DNA of 64,000 bases, taken from Hymenobacter siberiensis. Lineage in GTDB: Bacteria; Bacteroidota; Bacteroidia; Cytophagales; Hymenobacteraceae. The notes beneath the pieces were generated by a model. It saw only the letters and a program-made list of their open reading frames with translations. It did not search any database and was not told the DNA's origin. The stretch's first letter is position 1; the number at the start of each line of letters is the position of its first letter. Of this stretch, positions 49,491 through 57,972 are shown piece by piece. The stretch spans positions 4,526,001-4,590,000 of the forward strand of contig NZ_JAHLZZ010000001.1 in the NCBI RefSeq assembly GCF_018967845.1, given 5' to 3'. The position numbers were made by a program, and so were the translations under genes.

Positions 49491-52133
49491 ATGCGTTCCT
49501 GTTTACTCTTTGGCCCCCACCCGGTGCTGTTTGCGGCGGCCTGGCTACCCGTTTTTGCCGCGCAGGGCCAGCAGATAGCTCCGGCCGATACGACCCACCA
49601 GAAAGTTGATTTGGAGGAAATAGTGGTATCCGCTTCCAAAGTCGAGGAGGGCTTTTTGCAGTCGCCGGTGACGGTGGAAAAGCTCAACGCGCGGGCGCTG
49701 CGGCTCACGCCCGCACCGTCGTTTTTCGATGCCATTGAGCACCTCAAAGGCGTGCAGGTGATTACGCCCAGCCTGGCTTTCAAGGTGATAAATGCTCGGG
49801 GCTTCACCAACACCACCAATGTGCGCTTTGCCCAGCTCGTGGATGGCGTGGACAACCAGGCCCCGCACATCGGCGGGCCAATTGGGAATATCCTGGGGCC
49901 GAGCGATTTGGATATCATGGCGGTGGAGATTGTACCCGGCACGGCCGCCGCTCTCTATGGGCTGAACGCTATCAACGGGCTAGCCAACTTCCGGACGAAA
50001 AACCCCTTCAGCTCCGAGGGCCTGAGCGTGCAGCAGAAAACCGGCGTCAACCACGTTGGCGACCCGTATAGCGGGGCCAAAATCTTCTCCGAAACCAGCC
50101 TGCGTTACGCCAGGGTGCTGGTGGCCGATAAGCTGGCGCTCAAGATGAACGGCACTTTTCTGCGCGGCTACGACTGGGTGGCCCACGACCAGACCGACAT
50201 CAACCCCAACGGCAACGCCACCACCGGCCTGTTTGGGGCCAGCAACCCGGCCCAGGACCAAGTGAACCGCTACGGCAACGAGTCGTCGGACCGCCGCAAC
50301 CTCACACTGGGGGGCAAGAGCTACTCGGTGGCCCGCACCGGCTACGACGAGCGGGATTTGGTCGATTACAACCTGCAGACCCTGAAGGCCGACGCGGCGC
50401 TGCACTACCGCTTCCGGCCCGGCACGGAGCTGGCCTACACCTACCGCGTAGCCGGTTTCGACAATGTATACCAGCGCTCCAACCGCTTCCGGCTGCAGGA
50501 CTACCGCTTGCAGCAGCACGCTCTGAGCCTGATCACGCCCGTGGTGCAGGCCCGCGCCTACTTCACCCGGGAAAATACCGGCCGCAGCTACAACCTGCGC
50601 TCGATGGGCGAGAACATCGACCGCAGCTACAAGCCGGACAATGCCTGGTACGGCGACTTTGCCACGGCCTGGAACGCGGCCACGGCCGGCGGCCAGCCCG
50701 TGCCCCAGGCCCTGGCCAGTGCCCGAGCCGCCGCCGATGCCGGCCGCCTCCAACCCGGTACTACGGCATTCAACCAGCGCCTCAGCCAGCTGCAGGACGT
50801 GAACAACTGGGACGTGGGCGCGGCCCTGCGCGTGCGGGCCAGCCTGTTGCACGCCGAGGCCCAAGCCAACCTGGCCGAAGCCCTGCGGCGCGGCGGCGCG
50901 CACCTGCCCGCCACCCTCGACCTGCTGGCCGGGGCCGACCACCGCACCTACATCGTGGTGCCCGACGGCAACTATTTCATCAACCCCAACCCCGGCAAAG
51001 ACCCACTCAATGACAACCTGACCTACTCCAAAACGGGCAGTTTTGTGCAGGCCGGCGGCCGGTTCTTCGCCGAGAAGCTGCGCCTCACGGCCACGCTGCG
51101 GGCCGATAAAAACGACTATTTCAATCTGAAAATCAACCCGCGCTTCACGGCCGTACTCTCGCCCACGCCGCGCCAGAACTTCCGCCTCAGCTATCAGAGC
51201 GGCTACCGATTCCCGAGCCTGTTCGAGGGCTTCTCGAATGTGAACAGCGGGCAGGTGAAGCGCATTGGCGGGCTGCGGGTGATGTCGGATGGCGTGTTTG
51301 AGAACAGCTACCTGCGCAGCAGTATCGACCGCTTCAACGCGGCCGTGACGGCGGGCATCAACGGCACGCCGGGCCAGACGCGCGCCCAGGCCATTGCCGC
51401 CAGCCAGGGCTTGCTGGTGAAAAACCCTTACACCTACATCAAACCCGAGCACATACGCTCGCTGGAGGCCGGCTACAAGGCTACTTTCGGGCCGGGCGGC
51501 CGGCTGCTGGCCGATGTCGATTTTTACTATAATTCCTACCGCGATTTTATTGCGCAGGTAGAGGCCTACGTGCCGGTAGCTTCCGGCGGCGGCGCACCCC
51601 TGCCGGCCAATGCTGACCTTAACGCCATCGCCACGGCGCTCAATAACACGAACCTCACCGGCCCGGCACCTACCCAGGCCCGCTACCGCCTCTGGACCAA
51701 CTCGCAGAGCCAGGTGTATAACTATGGCGGCTCGCTGGGCCTGCGCTACGAGTTGCCCGGTGGCTACCTCGTGGGGGCCAACACCACCTATACCCGCCTC
51801 GACCGCACCGAAAACGGCGACGGCCTCGAAGATGGCTTCAACACCCCGCGCTGGGCCTGCAACCTGAGCCTGGGCAACGAAAACGCCTACAAGAACTTCG
51901 GTTTCGGCCTCAACTACCGCTGGCAGCAGGACTACTACTCCCAGACTTTTCTGGTGAACGGTACCGTGCCGGCCTACCACACCCTCGACGCTCAGCTCAG
52001 CTATTCCGTGCCCGCGCCCAACCTACGCTTCAAGCTGGGTGCCAGCAACCTGCTCAACCGGTATTATGTGTCTTACCTCGGCGGCCCAAGCGTGGGCGGA
52101 TTATATTATCTATCCGCAACGTATTCGATATAA
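49491..52133 (+). CDS. TonB-dependent outer-membrane receptor, predicted molybdate/tungstate transporter
   Basis: From ATG 49491 the protein has 880 residues, with a signal peptide ending near FAAQGQ. It has a TonB-box-like EEIVVSASKVEEGF, a plug domain at ~45-165 (VTVEKLNARALR, VQVITPSLAFKVINARGFTN, LVDGVDNQAPHIGG, VEIVPGTAAALYGLNAINGL) and a 22-strand-type barrel to the C-terminal aromatic strand GLYYLSATYSI. There is no carboxypeptidase-like domain or SusD partner, so it is not a Sus-type glycan importer. The ModE operator next to its start predicts control by molybdate or tungstate and hence transport of these oxyanions or a chelate. Inner-membrane mod genes are not in the window. Confidence 0.88.
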   Translation: MRSCLLFGPHPVLFAAAWLPVFAAQGQQIAPADTTHQKVDLEEIVVSASKVEEGFLQSPVTVEKLNARALRLTPAPSFFDAIEHLKGVQVITPSLAFKVINARGFTNTTNVRFAQLVDGVDNQAPHIGGPIGNILGPSDLDIMAVEIVPGTAAALYGLNAINGLANFRTKNPFSSEGLSVQQKTGVNHVGDPYSGAKIFSETSLRYARVLVADKLALKMNGTFLRGYDWVAHDQTDINPNGNATTGLFGASNPAQDQVNRYGNESSDRRNLTLGGKSYSVARTGYDERDLVDYNLQTLKADAALHYRFRPGTELAYTYRVAGFDNVYQRSNRFRLQDYRLQQHALSLITPVVQARAYFTRENTGRSYNLRSMGENIDRSYKPDNAWYGDFATAWNAATAGGQPVPQALASARAAADAGRLQPGTTAFNQRLSQLQDVNNWDVGAALRVRASLLHAEAQANLAEALRRGGAHLPATLDLLAGADHRTYIVVPDGNYFINPNPGKDPLNDNLTYSKTGSFVQAGGRFFAEKLRLTATLRADKNDYFNLKINPRFTAVLSPTPRQNFRLSYQSGYRFPSLFEGFSNVNSGQVKRIGGLRVMSDGVFENSYLRSSIDRFNAAVTAGINGTPGQTRAQAIAASQGLLVKNPYTYIKPEHIRSLEAGYKATFGPGGRLLADVDFYYNSYRDFIAQVEAYVPVASGGGAPLPANADLNAIATALNNTNLTGPAPTQARYRLWTNSQSQVYNYGGSLGLRYELPGGYLVGANTTYTRLDRTENGDGLEDGFNTPRWACNLSLGNENAYKNFGFGLNYRWQQDYYSQTFLVNGTVPAYHTLDAQLSYSVPAPNLRFKLGASNLLNRYYVSYLGGPSVGGLYYLSATYSI

Positions 52134-52153
52134 ACATTCGATATAAACACAAA

Positions 52154-52183
52154 AAAGGCCCGCTCTCATCGAGCGGGCCTTTC
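52154..52183. terminator. Bidirectional terminator
   Basis: AAAGGCCCGCTC-TCAT-CGAGCGGGCCTTT has an A run on one side and TTT on the other. It lies between the receptor gene and the convergent OmpA gene. Confidence 0.85.
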
Positions 52184-52209
52184 TAGTTAGCGCTTGCCAC
52201 GAGGGCAAT

Positions 52210-53805
52210 CTACTTGCGCTTCATCGGAGCCTTCTTAGCAGGTGCTTTCTTGGGCACTACTTTGTTAGCACGGGTCGGTACGGGCTTGCCGGCAGCCTTA
52301 ATTTCCGTGATGGTGGGCGCCGCGCCATACTTCACTTCGGCGGCATTGGTTTCGCCGGTGAGGTAGGGGTCGAAGTCAACCCGACGGTTCAGCGCCTGGC
52401 CAGCAGCCGTAGCGTTGTCGGCAATCGGCTTGGTTTCGCCGTAGCCACGAGCCTCAATACGGTCGGCCGGGATGCCTTTGCTCAGCATATAGGCACGGGC
52501 AGCGTTGGCACGCTCGTAGCTCAGGCCCAGGTTGAAGTTATCAGCGCCTTTGCTGTCGGTATGGCCGGCAATGCTGAGGCTGTAGTCCGGGTAGTCGTTC
52601 ATAATCTGCACCATCTGCTCCAGCTTCGGATACGACGAGGCCTTAAGAGTAGCCTTGTTGAAATCGAAGTTGATATACTTGGTGGCTTCGTTCAGGATTT
52701 TCTTGGCTTCAGCCTTAATCTCGGGGCAGCCTTTGTTGCTGGCGGGGCCGGCACGGTCGGGGCAACGGTCCTGGTAGTCGGGTACACCGTCGCCGTCACG
52801 GTCAAGCGGGCAGCCATTGGCATCCACGCTCACACCAGCTGGCGTGTTGGGGCACTTATCGTTCTGGTCGATTACGCCGTCGTTGTCGGAATCGGGGCAG
52901 CCTTTCAGCTCAGCTTTGCCGGGGGTATCGGGGCAAGCGTCGTCAGCATCGGTCACGCCGTCGCCGTCACGGTCGGGGCAGCCCTGCAGGGCGGCCACGC
53001 CTTTCACGTCGGGGCACTTATCCTGGTAGTCGGGAATGCCGTCGCCGTCTTTGTCGAGCGGGCAGCCATTGGGGTCAACGGCTACGCCGGCCGGGGTGCC
53101 GGGACACTTATCCTTCTTGTCCGAAACGCCGTCTTTGTCCTCGTCCTGCATCTTGCCCAGTGCCACCGTAATACCGGCCTGATGCAACAGGAACCGGTCA
53201 TACAGCTTATCGCTGGGGCTACTCAAGTTGTCTACGCGCTCGGTGAAGGGGTAGTGCTGGCTGGTAGTCAGGTCCAGATACACAGCAGCGCTCAGACGAA
53301 AGCGCAGGCCGGCCAAGCCAAATACCTCGGGCCGACGAATCTGCGTAACCCCAAAGCCTTTACCGGAAACCTGGCCCGAGCTGTTGGCCAGGAACATGCC
53401 GGCGCCGCCCATCAGGTAAGGCTGAATGAAGGCGTCTTCTTTCAGAATCTTACCGTTGTTGAGCTTGAGCTTCAGACCCAGGTCCACCATGCCGATACGG
53501 GCCTCAAAGTTGGAGCCTGTGTACAGCTCACTGCTGTACTTGTAAGTTTCGTAGTAGCCTAGCACAGCCACGTCGAACGATGGCGACAGGTAACGCGTGA
53601 TGGTGCCGCCGCCGCCCACCGACAGGTCGTTGCCGGAGCGGTTCCAGAAGTCGGAACCCATGTTGCCGCTGTACTGCAGCAAACCGATGTTTGCACTCAG
53701 CGCCGTTTTGCGGTCGGCGGTTTGGGCTTGAGCACCCGGAGCTGCCATGCCGAGCATGACTGCTCCCAAGGCGAGGCCACGTAGGAGATTAGGTTTTGAG
53801 GCCAT
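52210..53805 (-). CDS. OmpA family protein with thrombospondin type 3 repeats
   Basis: From ATG 53805 the product has 531 residues. A signal peptide (to GAQAQ, ~28) is followed by an eight-strand beta-barrel-like domain at ~35-215 and calcium-binding thrombospondin type 3 repeats at ~220-370 (DEDKDGVSDKKDKCPGTPAG, then CPLDKDGDGIPDYQDKCPD and further Asp-rich units). An OmpA peptidoglycan-binding domain follows at ~390-490 (YINFDFNKATLKASSYPKL, LSIAGHTDSKGADNFNLGLS, RIEARGYGETKPIADN). The tail is Lys/Pro/Ala-rich. It tethers the outer membrane to the cell wall. Likely highly expressed. Confidence 0.93.
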   Translation of the reverse strand: MASKPNLLRGLALGAVMLGMAAPGAQAQTADRKTALSANIGLLQYSGNMGSDFWNRSGNDLSVGGGGTITRYLSPSFDVAVLGYYETYKYSSELYTGSNFEARIGMVDLGLKLKLNNGKILKEDAFIQPYLMGGAGMFLANSSGQVSGKGFGVTQIRRPEVFGLAGLRFRLSAAVYLDLTTSQHYPFTERVDNLSSPSDKLYDRFLLHQAGITVALGKMQDEDKDGVSDKKDKCPGTPAGVAVDPNGCPLDKDGDGIPDYQDKCPDVKGVAALQGCPDRDGDGVTDADDACPDTPGKAELKGCPDSDNDGVIDQNDKCPNTPAGVSVDANGCPLDRDGDGVPDYQDRCPDRAGPASNKGCPEIKAEAKKILNEATKYINFDFNKATLKASSYPKLEQMVQIMNDYPDYSLSIAGHTDSKGADNFNLGLSYERANAARAYMLSKGIPADRIEARGYGETKPIADNATAAGQALNRRVDFDPYLTGETNAAEVKYGAAPTITEIKAAGKPVPTRANKVVPKKAPAKKAPMKRK

Positions 53806-54115
53806 AAGTTTTAGGTTTGGAGATAGATGTATCATTCGCCGCGAGCCAGTCGGCCCACGTTGCTTCAGATGTTGTCCTATACCACTTTTAGCTAAAAAAG
53901 TTGCTATCCTAACCCTGCAAGTCCTAATTATTAAAACATAAATATTTTATAAATCAGGCACTTGCCAAACTAAATATTTGGCTTTCTCCAGCCATCAAAA
54001 GTTTCATTCACTTAAATAGGGCCATTTTTTAGCCGGCCAGCCGACCGGTTATTACAGAAAAAGCCACCTGTTTTCACAGGCGGCTTTCCCAAAAAATACC
54101 AAGCGAATTCCAGCT
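53806..54115. other. Intergenic region with nuoL terminator
   Basis: A hairpin at 54060-54087 (AAAGCCACCTG-TTTTC-ACAGGCGGCTTT) lies 28 bp past the nuoL stop and can end that unit. The AT-rich stretch 53870-54020 probably holds the ompA promoter. No gene is seen. Confidence 0.5.
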
Positions 54116-56065
54116 TTAGAACCGGCCAAAATTCAGCCCCAGAATCAGCACAATACCCACAACCATCAGTATCAGATAGGTTTCAACGGCCCCGGTCTGC
54201 ACGTAGCGCAGCAGCTGGCCGCCGCCATTCACAGCGCGGCCAAAAACACCCACCACAGGGTTAATAACGCCGTTTTCCACAAACTTGTACAACCCCATCG
54301 ACAGTGCCATAACGGGCCGCGTGAACAGGTTGTTATACAGTTCGTCGATGTAGTATTTGTGGTACACCAGGCTCTCGGGGGCCGAACGCTGGGCCTCGTC
54401 TTCGGCGGGGCGCTGGGCGCGGGCCACATACATCACATAAGCCAGAATGATGCCCAACAAACCTGCCCCTACCGAGAGGCCCATCAGCATGTATTCAGTC
54501 CCCTTGTCCAGCTCGGCCGAGAAAACCTCGGGCATCAGCCGTTGCGAGTAGGTGAAAATCGGAGCCAGATACTCGGCCAGATAGTGGTGACCGCCCGTGA
54601 ACATGGGCGCGCCCATGAAACCACCCACAGCCGCCAGAATGGCCAGCACAATGAGCGGAAAAGTCATCGAAGCGGGCGATTCGTGCAGGTGATGCTTCTG
54701 CTCCGCAGTACCCCGGAACTCGCCGAAGAAAGCCAGAAACAGCAGGCGGAACATGTAAAAAGCCGTGAGGAATGCCGTGAGCAAGCCCATGGCCCACAGC
54801 ACTTTGTTGTGCTCAAAGGCGTGCGCCAGGATTTCGTCTTTGGAGAAGAAGCCCGAAAACGGCGGGATGCCCGAAATAGCCAGGCAGCCAATCAGAAACG
54901 TGAGGAAGGTGATGGGCAATGCCTTGCGCAGGCCGCCCATGCGGCGCAGGTCCTGCTCGTTGCTCATGGCATGAATAACCGAGCCGGCCCCGAGGAACAT
55001 CAGCGCCTTGAAGAAGGCATGGGTGAGCACATGAAACAGGGCCGTGGAGTAGCCCATCACGCCCAGCGCCAGGAACATATAGCCCAGCTGCGAAACGGTG
55101 GAGTAAGCCAGCACTTTCTTGATATCGTTCTGGGCCAGGCCAATGGTGGCGGCAAACAGCGCCGTGGCCGCGCCTACAATGGCCACTACCTGCAGCGTAT
55201 CGGGCGAGAGCGTGAACAGCACATTGGCCCGCAGCACCATGTAGATGCCAGCCGTAACCATGGTAGCGGCGTGGATAAGGGCCGAAACCGGCGTGGGGCC
55301 GGCCATAGCATCGGGCAGCCAGGTATAGAGCGGCAGCTGCGCCGATTTGCCCATTGCGCCCACAAACAGCAGCAGCGTAATGGCCGTACAAATGCCCACG
55401 CCATACGTACCAAACTGGCCAAGGCTGGCCTTCTGGAACACCTCGGCGTATTGCACCGAGTTGAAGGTGAGGTAAATGAGAAAGATACCAAGCAGAAAAC
55501 CCAGGTCACCAATACGGTTGATGATGAAGGCTTTTTTAGCGGCGTTGTTGTAAGCGGTGTTCTTGTTCCAGAAGCCGATGAGCAGGTAAGAGCACAAGCC
55601 CACGCCTTCCCAGCCGATAAAAAGGATGACGAAGTTAGCCCCCATCACCAGCAGCAGCATACTGAAAATGAACAGGTTCAGGAAGCTAAAGAACTTGCCC
55701 ACGTTCTCGTCGTGGTGCATGTAGCCGATGCTGTAGACGTGAATCAGGAAGCCCACGCCCGTCACCAATAGCAGCATTATCAGGCTGAGCTGGTCAATCT
55801 GGTACTGAAACGGAATCTGCAGCGAGCCCACCGAAATCCATTCGAATAGCTGCACGGTGTACTGGTACTGAAAATTCAGGAACAGCACCAGCGAAATCAG
55901 GAACGAGCCCAGCACCGTGGCGCTGCCAATGAGGCCGGCCACGGTGCCGGACAGCTTCCGGTTCAGCAGCCCGTTCAGCAGAAAGCCCAGGAAGGGCAAC
56001 AGCGGAATGAGAACGTAGAGCAGCGTGGGGTAAGGGGCGTTGGCGCCGGGAAGAACGGTTTCCAT
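54116..56065 (-). CDS. nuoL: NADH-quinone oxidoreductase subunit L
   Basis: From ATG 56065 the protein has 649 residues and ~16 membrane helices. It is the distal antiporter-like proton-pumping subunit of complex I. Family blocks: FVILFIGWEGVGLCSYLLIG, FIINRIGDLGFLLGIF, KSAQLPLYTWLPDAMAGPTP, VSALIHAATMVTAGIYMV, AFFKALMFLGAGSVIHAM and GIPPFSGFFSKDEI. The first Glu is the conserved proton-path residue, and a long lateral helix region follows near the C-terminus. Length is normal. It follows nuoK by 97 bp on the same strand, but nuoM does not follow, so the operon is divided here. Confidence 0.96.
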   Translation of the reverse strand: METVLPGANAPYPTLLYVLIPLLPFLGFLLNGLLNRKLSGTVAGLIGSATVLGSFLISLVLFLNFQYQYTVQLFEWISVGSLQIPFQYQIDQLSLIMLLLVTGVGFLIHVYSIGYMHHDENVGKFFSFLNLFIFSMLLLVMGANFVILFIGWEGVGLCSYLLIGFWNKNTAYNNAAKKAFIINRIGDLGFLLGIFLIYLTFNSVQYAEVFQKASLGQFGTYGVGICTAITLLLFVGAMGKSAQLPLYTWLPDAMAGPTPVSALIHAATMVTAGIYMVLRANVLFTLSPDTLQVVAIVGAATALFAATIGLAQNDIKKVLAYSTVSQLGYMFLALGVMGYSTALFHVLTHAFFKALMFLGAGSVIHAMSNEQDLRRMGGLRKALPITFLTFLIGCLAISGIPPFSGFFSKDEILAHAFEHNKVLWAMGLLTAFLTAFYMFRLLFLAFFGEFRGTAEQKHHLHESPASMTFPLIVLAILAAVGGFMGAPMFTGGHHYLAEYLAPIFTYSQRLMPEVFSAELDKGTEYMLMGLSVGAGLLGIILAYVMYVARAQRPAEDEAQRSAPESLVYHKYYIDELYNNLFTRPVMALSMGLYKFVENGVINPVVGVFGRAVNGGGQLLRYVQTGAVETYLILMVVGIVLILGLNFGRF

Positions 56066-56070
56066 TGATA

Positions 56071-56166
56071 AGTAAGTAACTGAGTAAGTAAGTAAACGAG
56101 TGCGGACATGAGCAAATCGAGGTAGCGGCCGGTAGCCGTTACTCATTTACTCACTTGCTCATTTAC
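56071..56166. repeat. Inverted repeat in the nuoK-nuoL gap
   Basis: AGTAAGTAACTGAGTAAGTA (from 56071) and ACTCATTTACTCACTTGCTC (from 56141) are imperfect complements over ~26 bases built of GAGTAA-type units. The right arm overlaps the nuoK stop. It may set the ratio or stability of the two messages. Confidence 0.45.
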
Positions 56167-56507
56167 CATTTTAGCCTACTCAGCAGGTTGACGTCGGTGG
56201 TCTGGAAGTTGCGGTAAATCATGACGATGATGCCCAGGCCGACCGAGACTTCGGCAGCAGCCACGGCCATGATAAAGAACACGAAAATCTGGCCGTTGGG
56301 GTCGGAGCGGTAGGCCGAAAAGGCCGTCAGCAGGATGTTCACGGCATTGAGCATCAGCTCCACACACATGAAGATGATGATGGCATTGCGCCGCACCAGC
56401 ACGCCCGTGACACCGATGGCAAACAGGGCCGAGGCGAAAAAGACGTAGTACTGGAGCGGAACGGTCCGAATGACTTCGGGGATGGTTTGGGAAACAGTTG
56501 GGTCCAT
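56163..56507 (-). CDS. nuoK: NADH-quinone oxidoreductase subunit K
   Basis: From ATG 56507 the product is 114 residues with three membrane helices, as in NuoK of complex I. It shows LFAIGVTGVLVRRNAIIIFM, then CVELMLNAVNILLTAFS with the conserved proton-channel Glu, and FFIMAVAAAEVSVGLGIIVM with the second Glu. The longer frame to 56600 has no family match and is not used. nuoJ is not upstream; the gap 56508-56838 is AT-rich, with a hairpin near 56774-56811 and no gene, followed by an IS copy. Confidence 0.93.
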   Translation of the reverse strand: MDPTVSQTIPEVIRTVPLQYYVFFASALFAIGVTGVLVRRNAIIIFMCVELMLNAVNILLTAFSAYRSDPNGQIFVFFIMAVAAAEVSVGLGIIVMIYRNFQTTDVNLLSRLKW

Positions 56508-56838
56508 ACAGGAAGAGCCGGCAAATGGGCAACGTGCAGCCGGCCGGCCGGCAAAGGTACCCGAAAAACCACCAGTCAAAAAATCATAATAAATGACCAT
56601 CGCCGTGGTGTGCCCTGCGAATGCATCTCCTATTTACCAACGTCTAAAACGAATACTGCACATAATCTGTGCGGCAATTAATACCGGTGAAAAGCGCTCA
56701 ACTAAACAATCATTAATTATCAATAATAACCATATTCAAGATAAATCGCATTAAAAACATAATCAAAATAATACAATTCCAGTTTCCGGAGACAAAACTC
56801 CAGAAATTGTACTTAGCCTTTTTCCAGATACCTCTATT
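56508..56838. other. AT-rich gap upstream of nuoK
   Basis: No gene is seen. It contains ACAATTCCAG...CTCCAGAAATTGT, an imperfect hairpin at about 56774-56811, and probable promoter sequence for nuoKL. Base composition is far lower in GC than the flanking genes. Confidence 0.4.
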
Positions 56839-57819
56839 AGACTTGTTGCGAGCTATTAATCACAGATTTAAGCTGAAATTCCACAAGCCCGCACACACTC
56901 CCAGCACGTCATTGTACAGGTTCAAATTATGCAAACGTAATCGGTCTTCCAAAATTCGATAACGTTTCAATCCGCCAATGCTATGCTCTACGGTAATTCG
57001 TTCACTTGCTTGTTTTGTATTTATTTCTCGTTGTTCATCGGTGAGTTCTTTCCCTTTCGGCTTTTTGATAGGAATAAAAACTTTCCGGCAAACGTAGTCT
57101 TTCGCGAAGCCCAAAAACCCCAGGTCCAACCGCACCTTGAACTTTTTAAACCACTCTTTATCAACTGGTAAAATGCTTTTTAGCACACTGTAGTCGTGGT
57201 GTCTTCCGCCGTAACAACGGCTGATAAAACCAATCCAGCGAATGGTCGTTGAAATAACTATCTCTTTTACGGCGTGTATTTTTTTTTACCGCTATAGTAG
57301 TCTTTTTGCATCTCTTTATTTCCTGGTCGTTGCTTGCGTTGCTCTGTTCCATCGACCAATAACGTCTCGTGTTCCTGAAAATAGGCTTCAAATTCGGCCA
57401 CTGTCGCAAATTCCCGCTTTGGCGCATGCCCGGTTTGCTCCAGCGCTTCTTGGAGCACCGTAATGCCTAATTCCTGGTTGCGTTTCGCGTTGGAACCGTC
57501 CATCCCACTGACCAATCCCAACAAATCATACGTCAAGTTTGCTTTGAAGCTGAATAGGGTGAAAAGCAGTAATTCTTCTTCTGTTTTAAGGGCTACTTCA
57601 TACGGCGCAAAAGCCCCACGTTCAATCATATCTGTTCCATTTAACCGAAAATACGCCTGCTTAAAATGCGCCAAAAGCTGCGCAAAACGCTCCGCCGTGA
57701 GTCCCGTGGCAGCACGCCATTTACGCGAAGTAGTGAGGTTTTTTACGGAAAAGTTCATGTTCTAAATTTAAGTACAGTTTGTCGAAAATTCCGCACTTCA
57801 CTCACTTCGCAACAAGTCT
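56839..57819 (-). mobile_element. 981-bp IS5-type element, copy 3
   Basis: It has the same 981-bp length, 13-bp ends (AGACTTGTTGCGA) and flanking ATT on both sides as copies 1 and 2, with a handful of base changes. It sits between nuoK and the large surface protein gene and does not interrupt a recognisable gene. Confidence 0.9.
56860..57758 (-). CDS. IS5-type transposase, copy 3, second frame lacks its own ATG
   Basis: The first frame (57758-57267) equals that of copy 1 except for a few residues (for example VALKTEEE instead of VVLKTEEE). At the A9 run (57279-57287) the base following makes ATA instead of ATG, so the second frame can no longer start at its former Met. It would begin only at an internal ATG at 57186. 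The A9 slippage route is unaffected and would read KKKIHAVKE. The catalytic motifs are unchanged. Confidence 0.8.
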
Positions 57820-57972
57820 ATTAAAGATAATTGTGCTTTTGACTTGATGAGAGCCAAAGTTGCTTTTTCTAACGGATTAATTATGCAAAATTCGTATAGT
57901 GTAAAACTATAACCACATTTCCTCATCCACTAATTTGCGCTTTTACCAAATCATTCACCATTCCTTCTTTTC
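57820..57972. other. Promoter region of the surface protein gene
   Basis: AT-rich, with no RNA or small gene visible. It lies between the IS end and ATG 57973. Confidence 0.35.

Noticed and set aside
49980..51980. 666-codon open frame opposite the TonB-dependent receptor
   Set aside because: The receptor is unambiguous from plug and barrel motifs, and the antisense product is Val/Gly/Ala-rich without domains.
52561..53562. 333-codon open frame opposite the OmpA gene
   Set aside because: It reads the thrombospondin repeats backwards, giving a false repeat protein.
54359..55771. 470-codon open frame opposite nuoL
   Set aside because: NuoL family blocks run across the whole region on the minus strand; the antisense frame is a codon-bias artefact.
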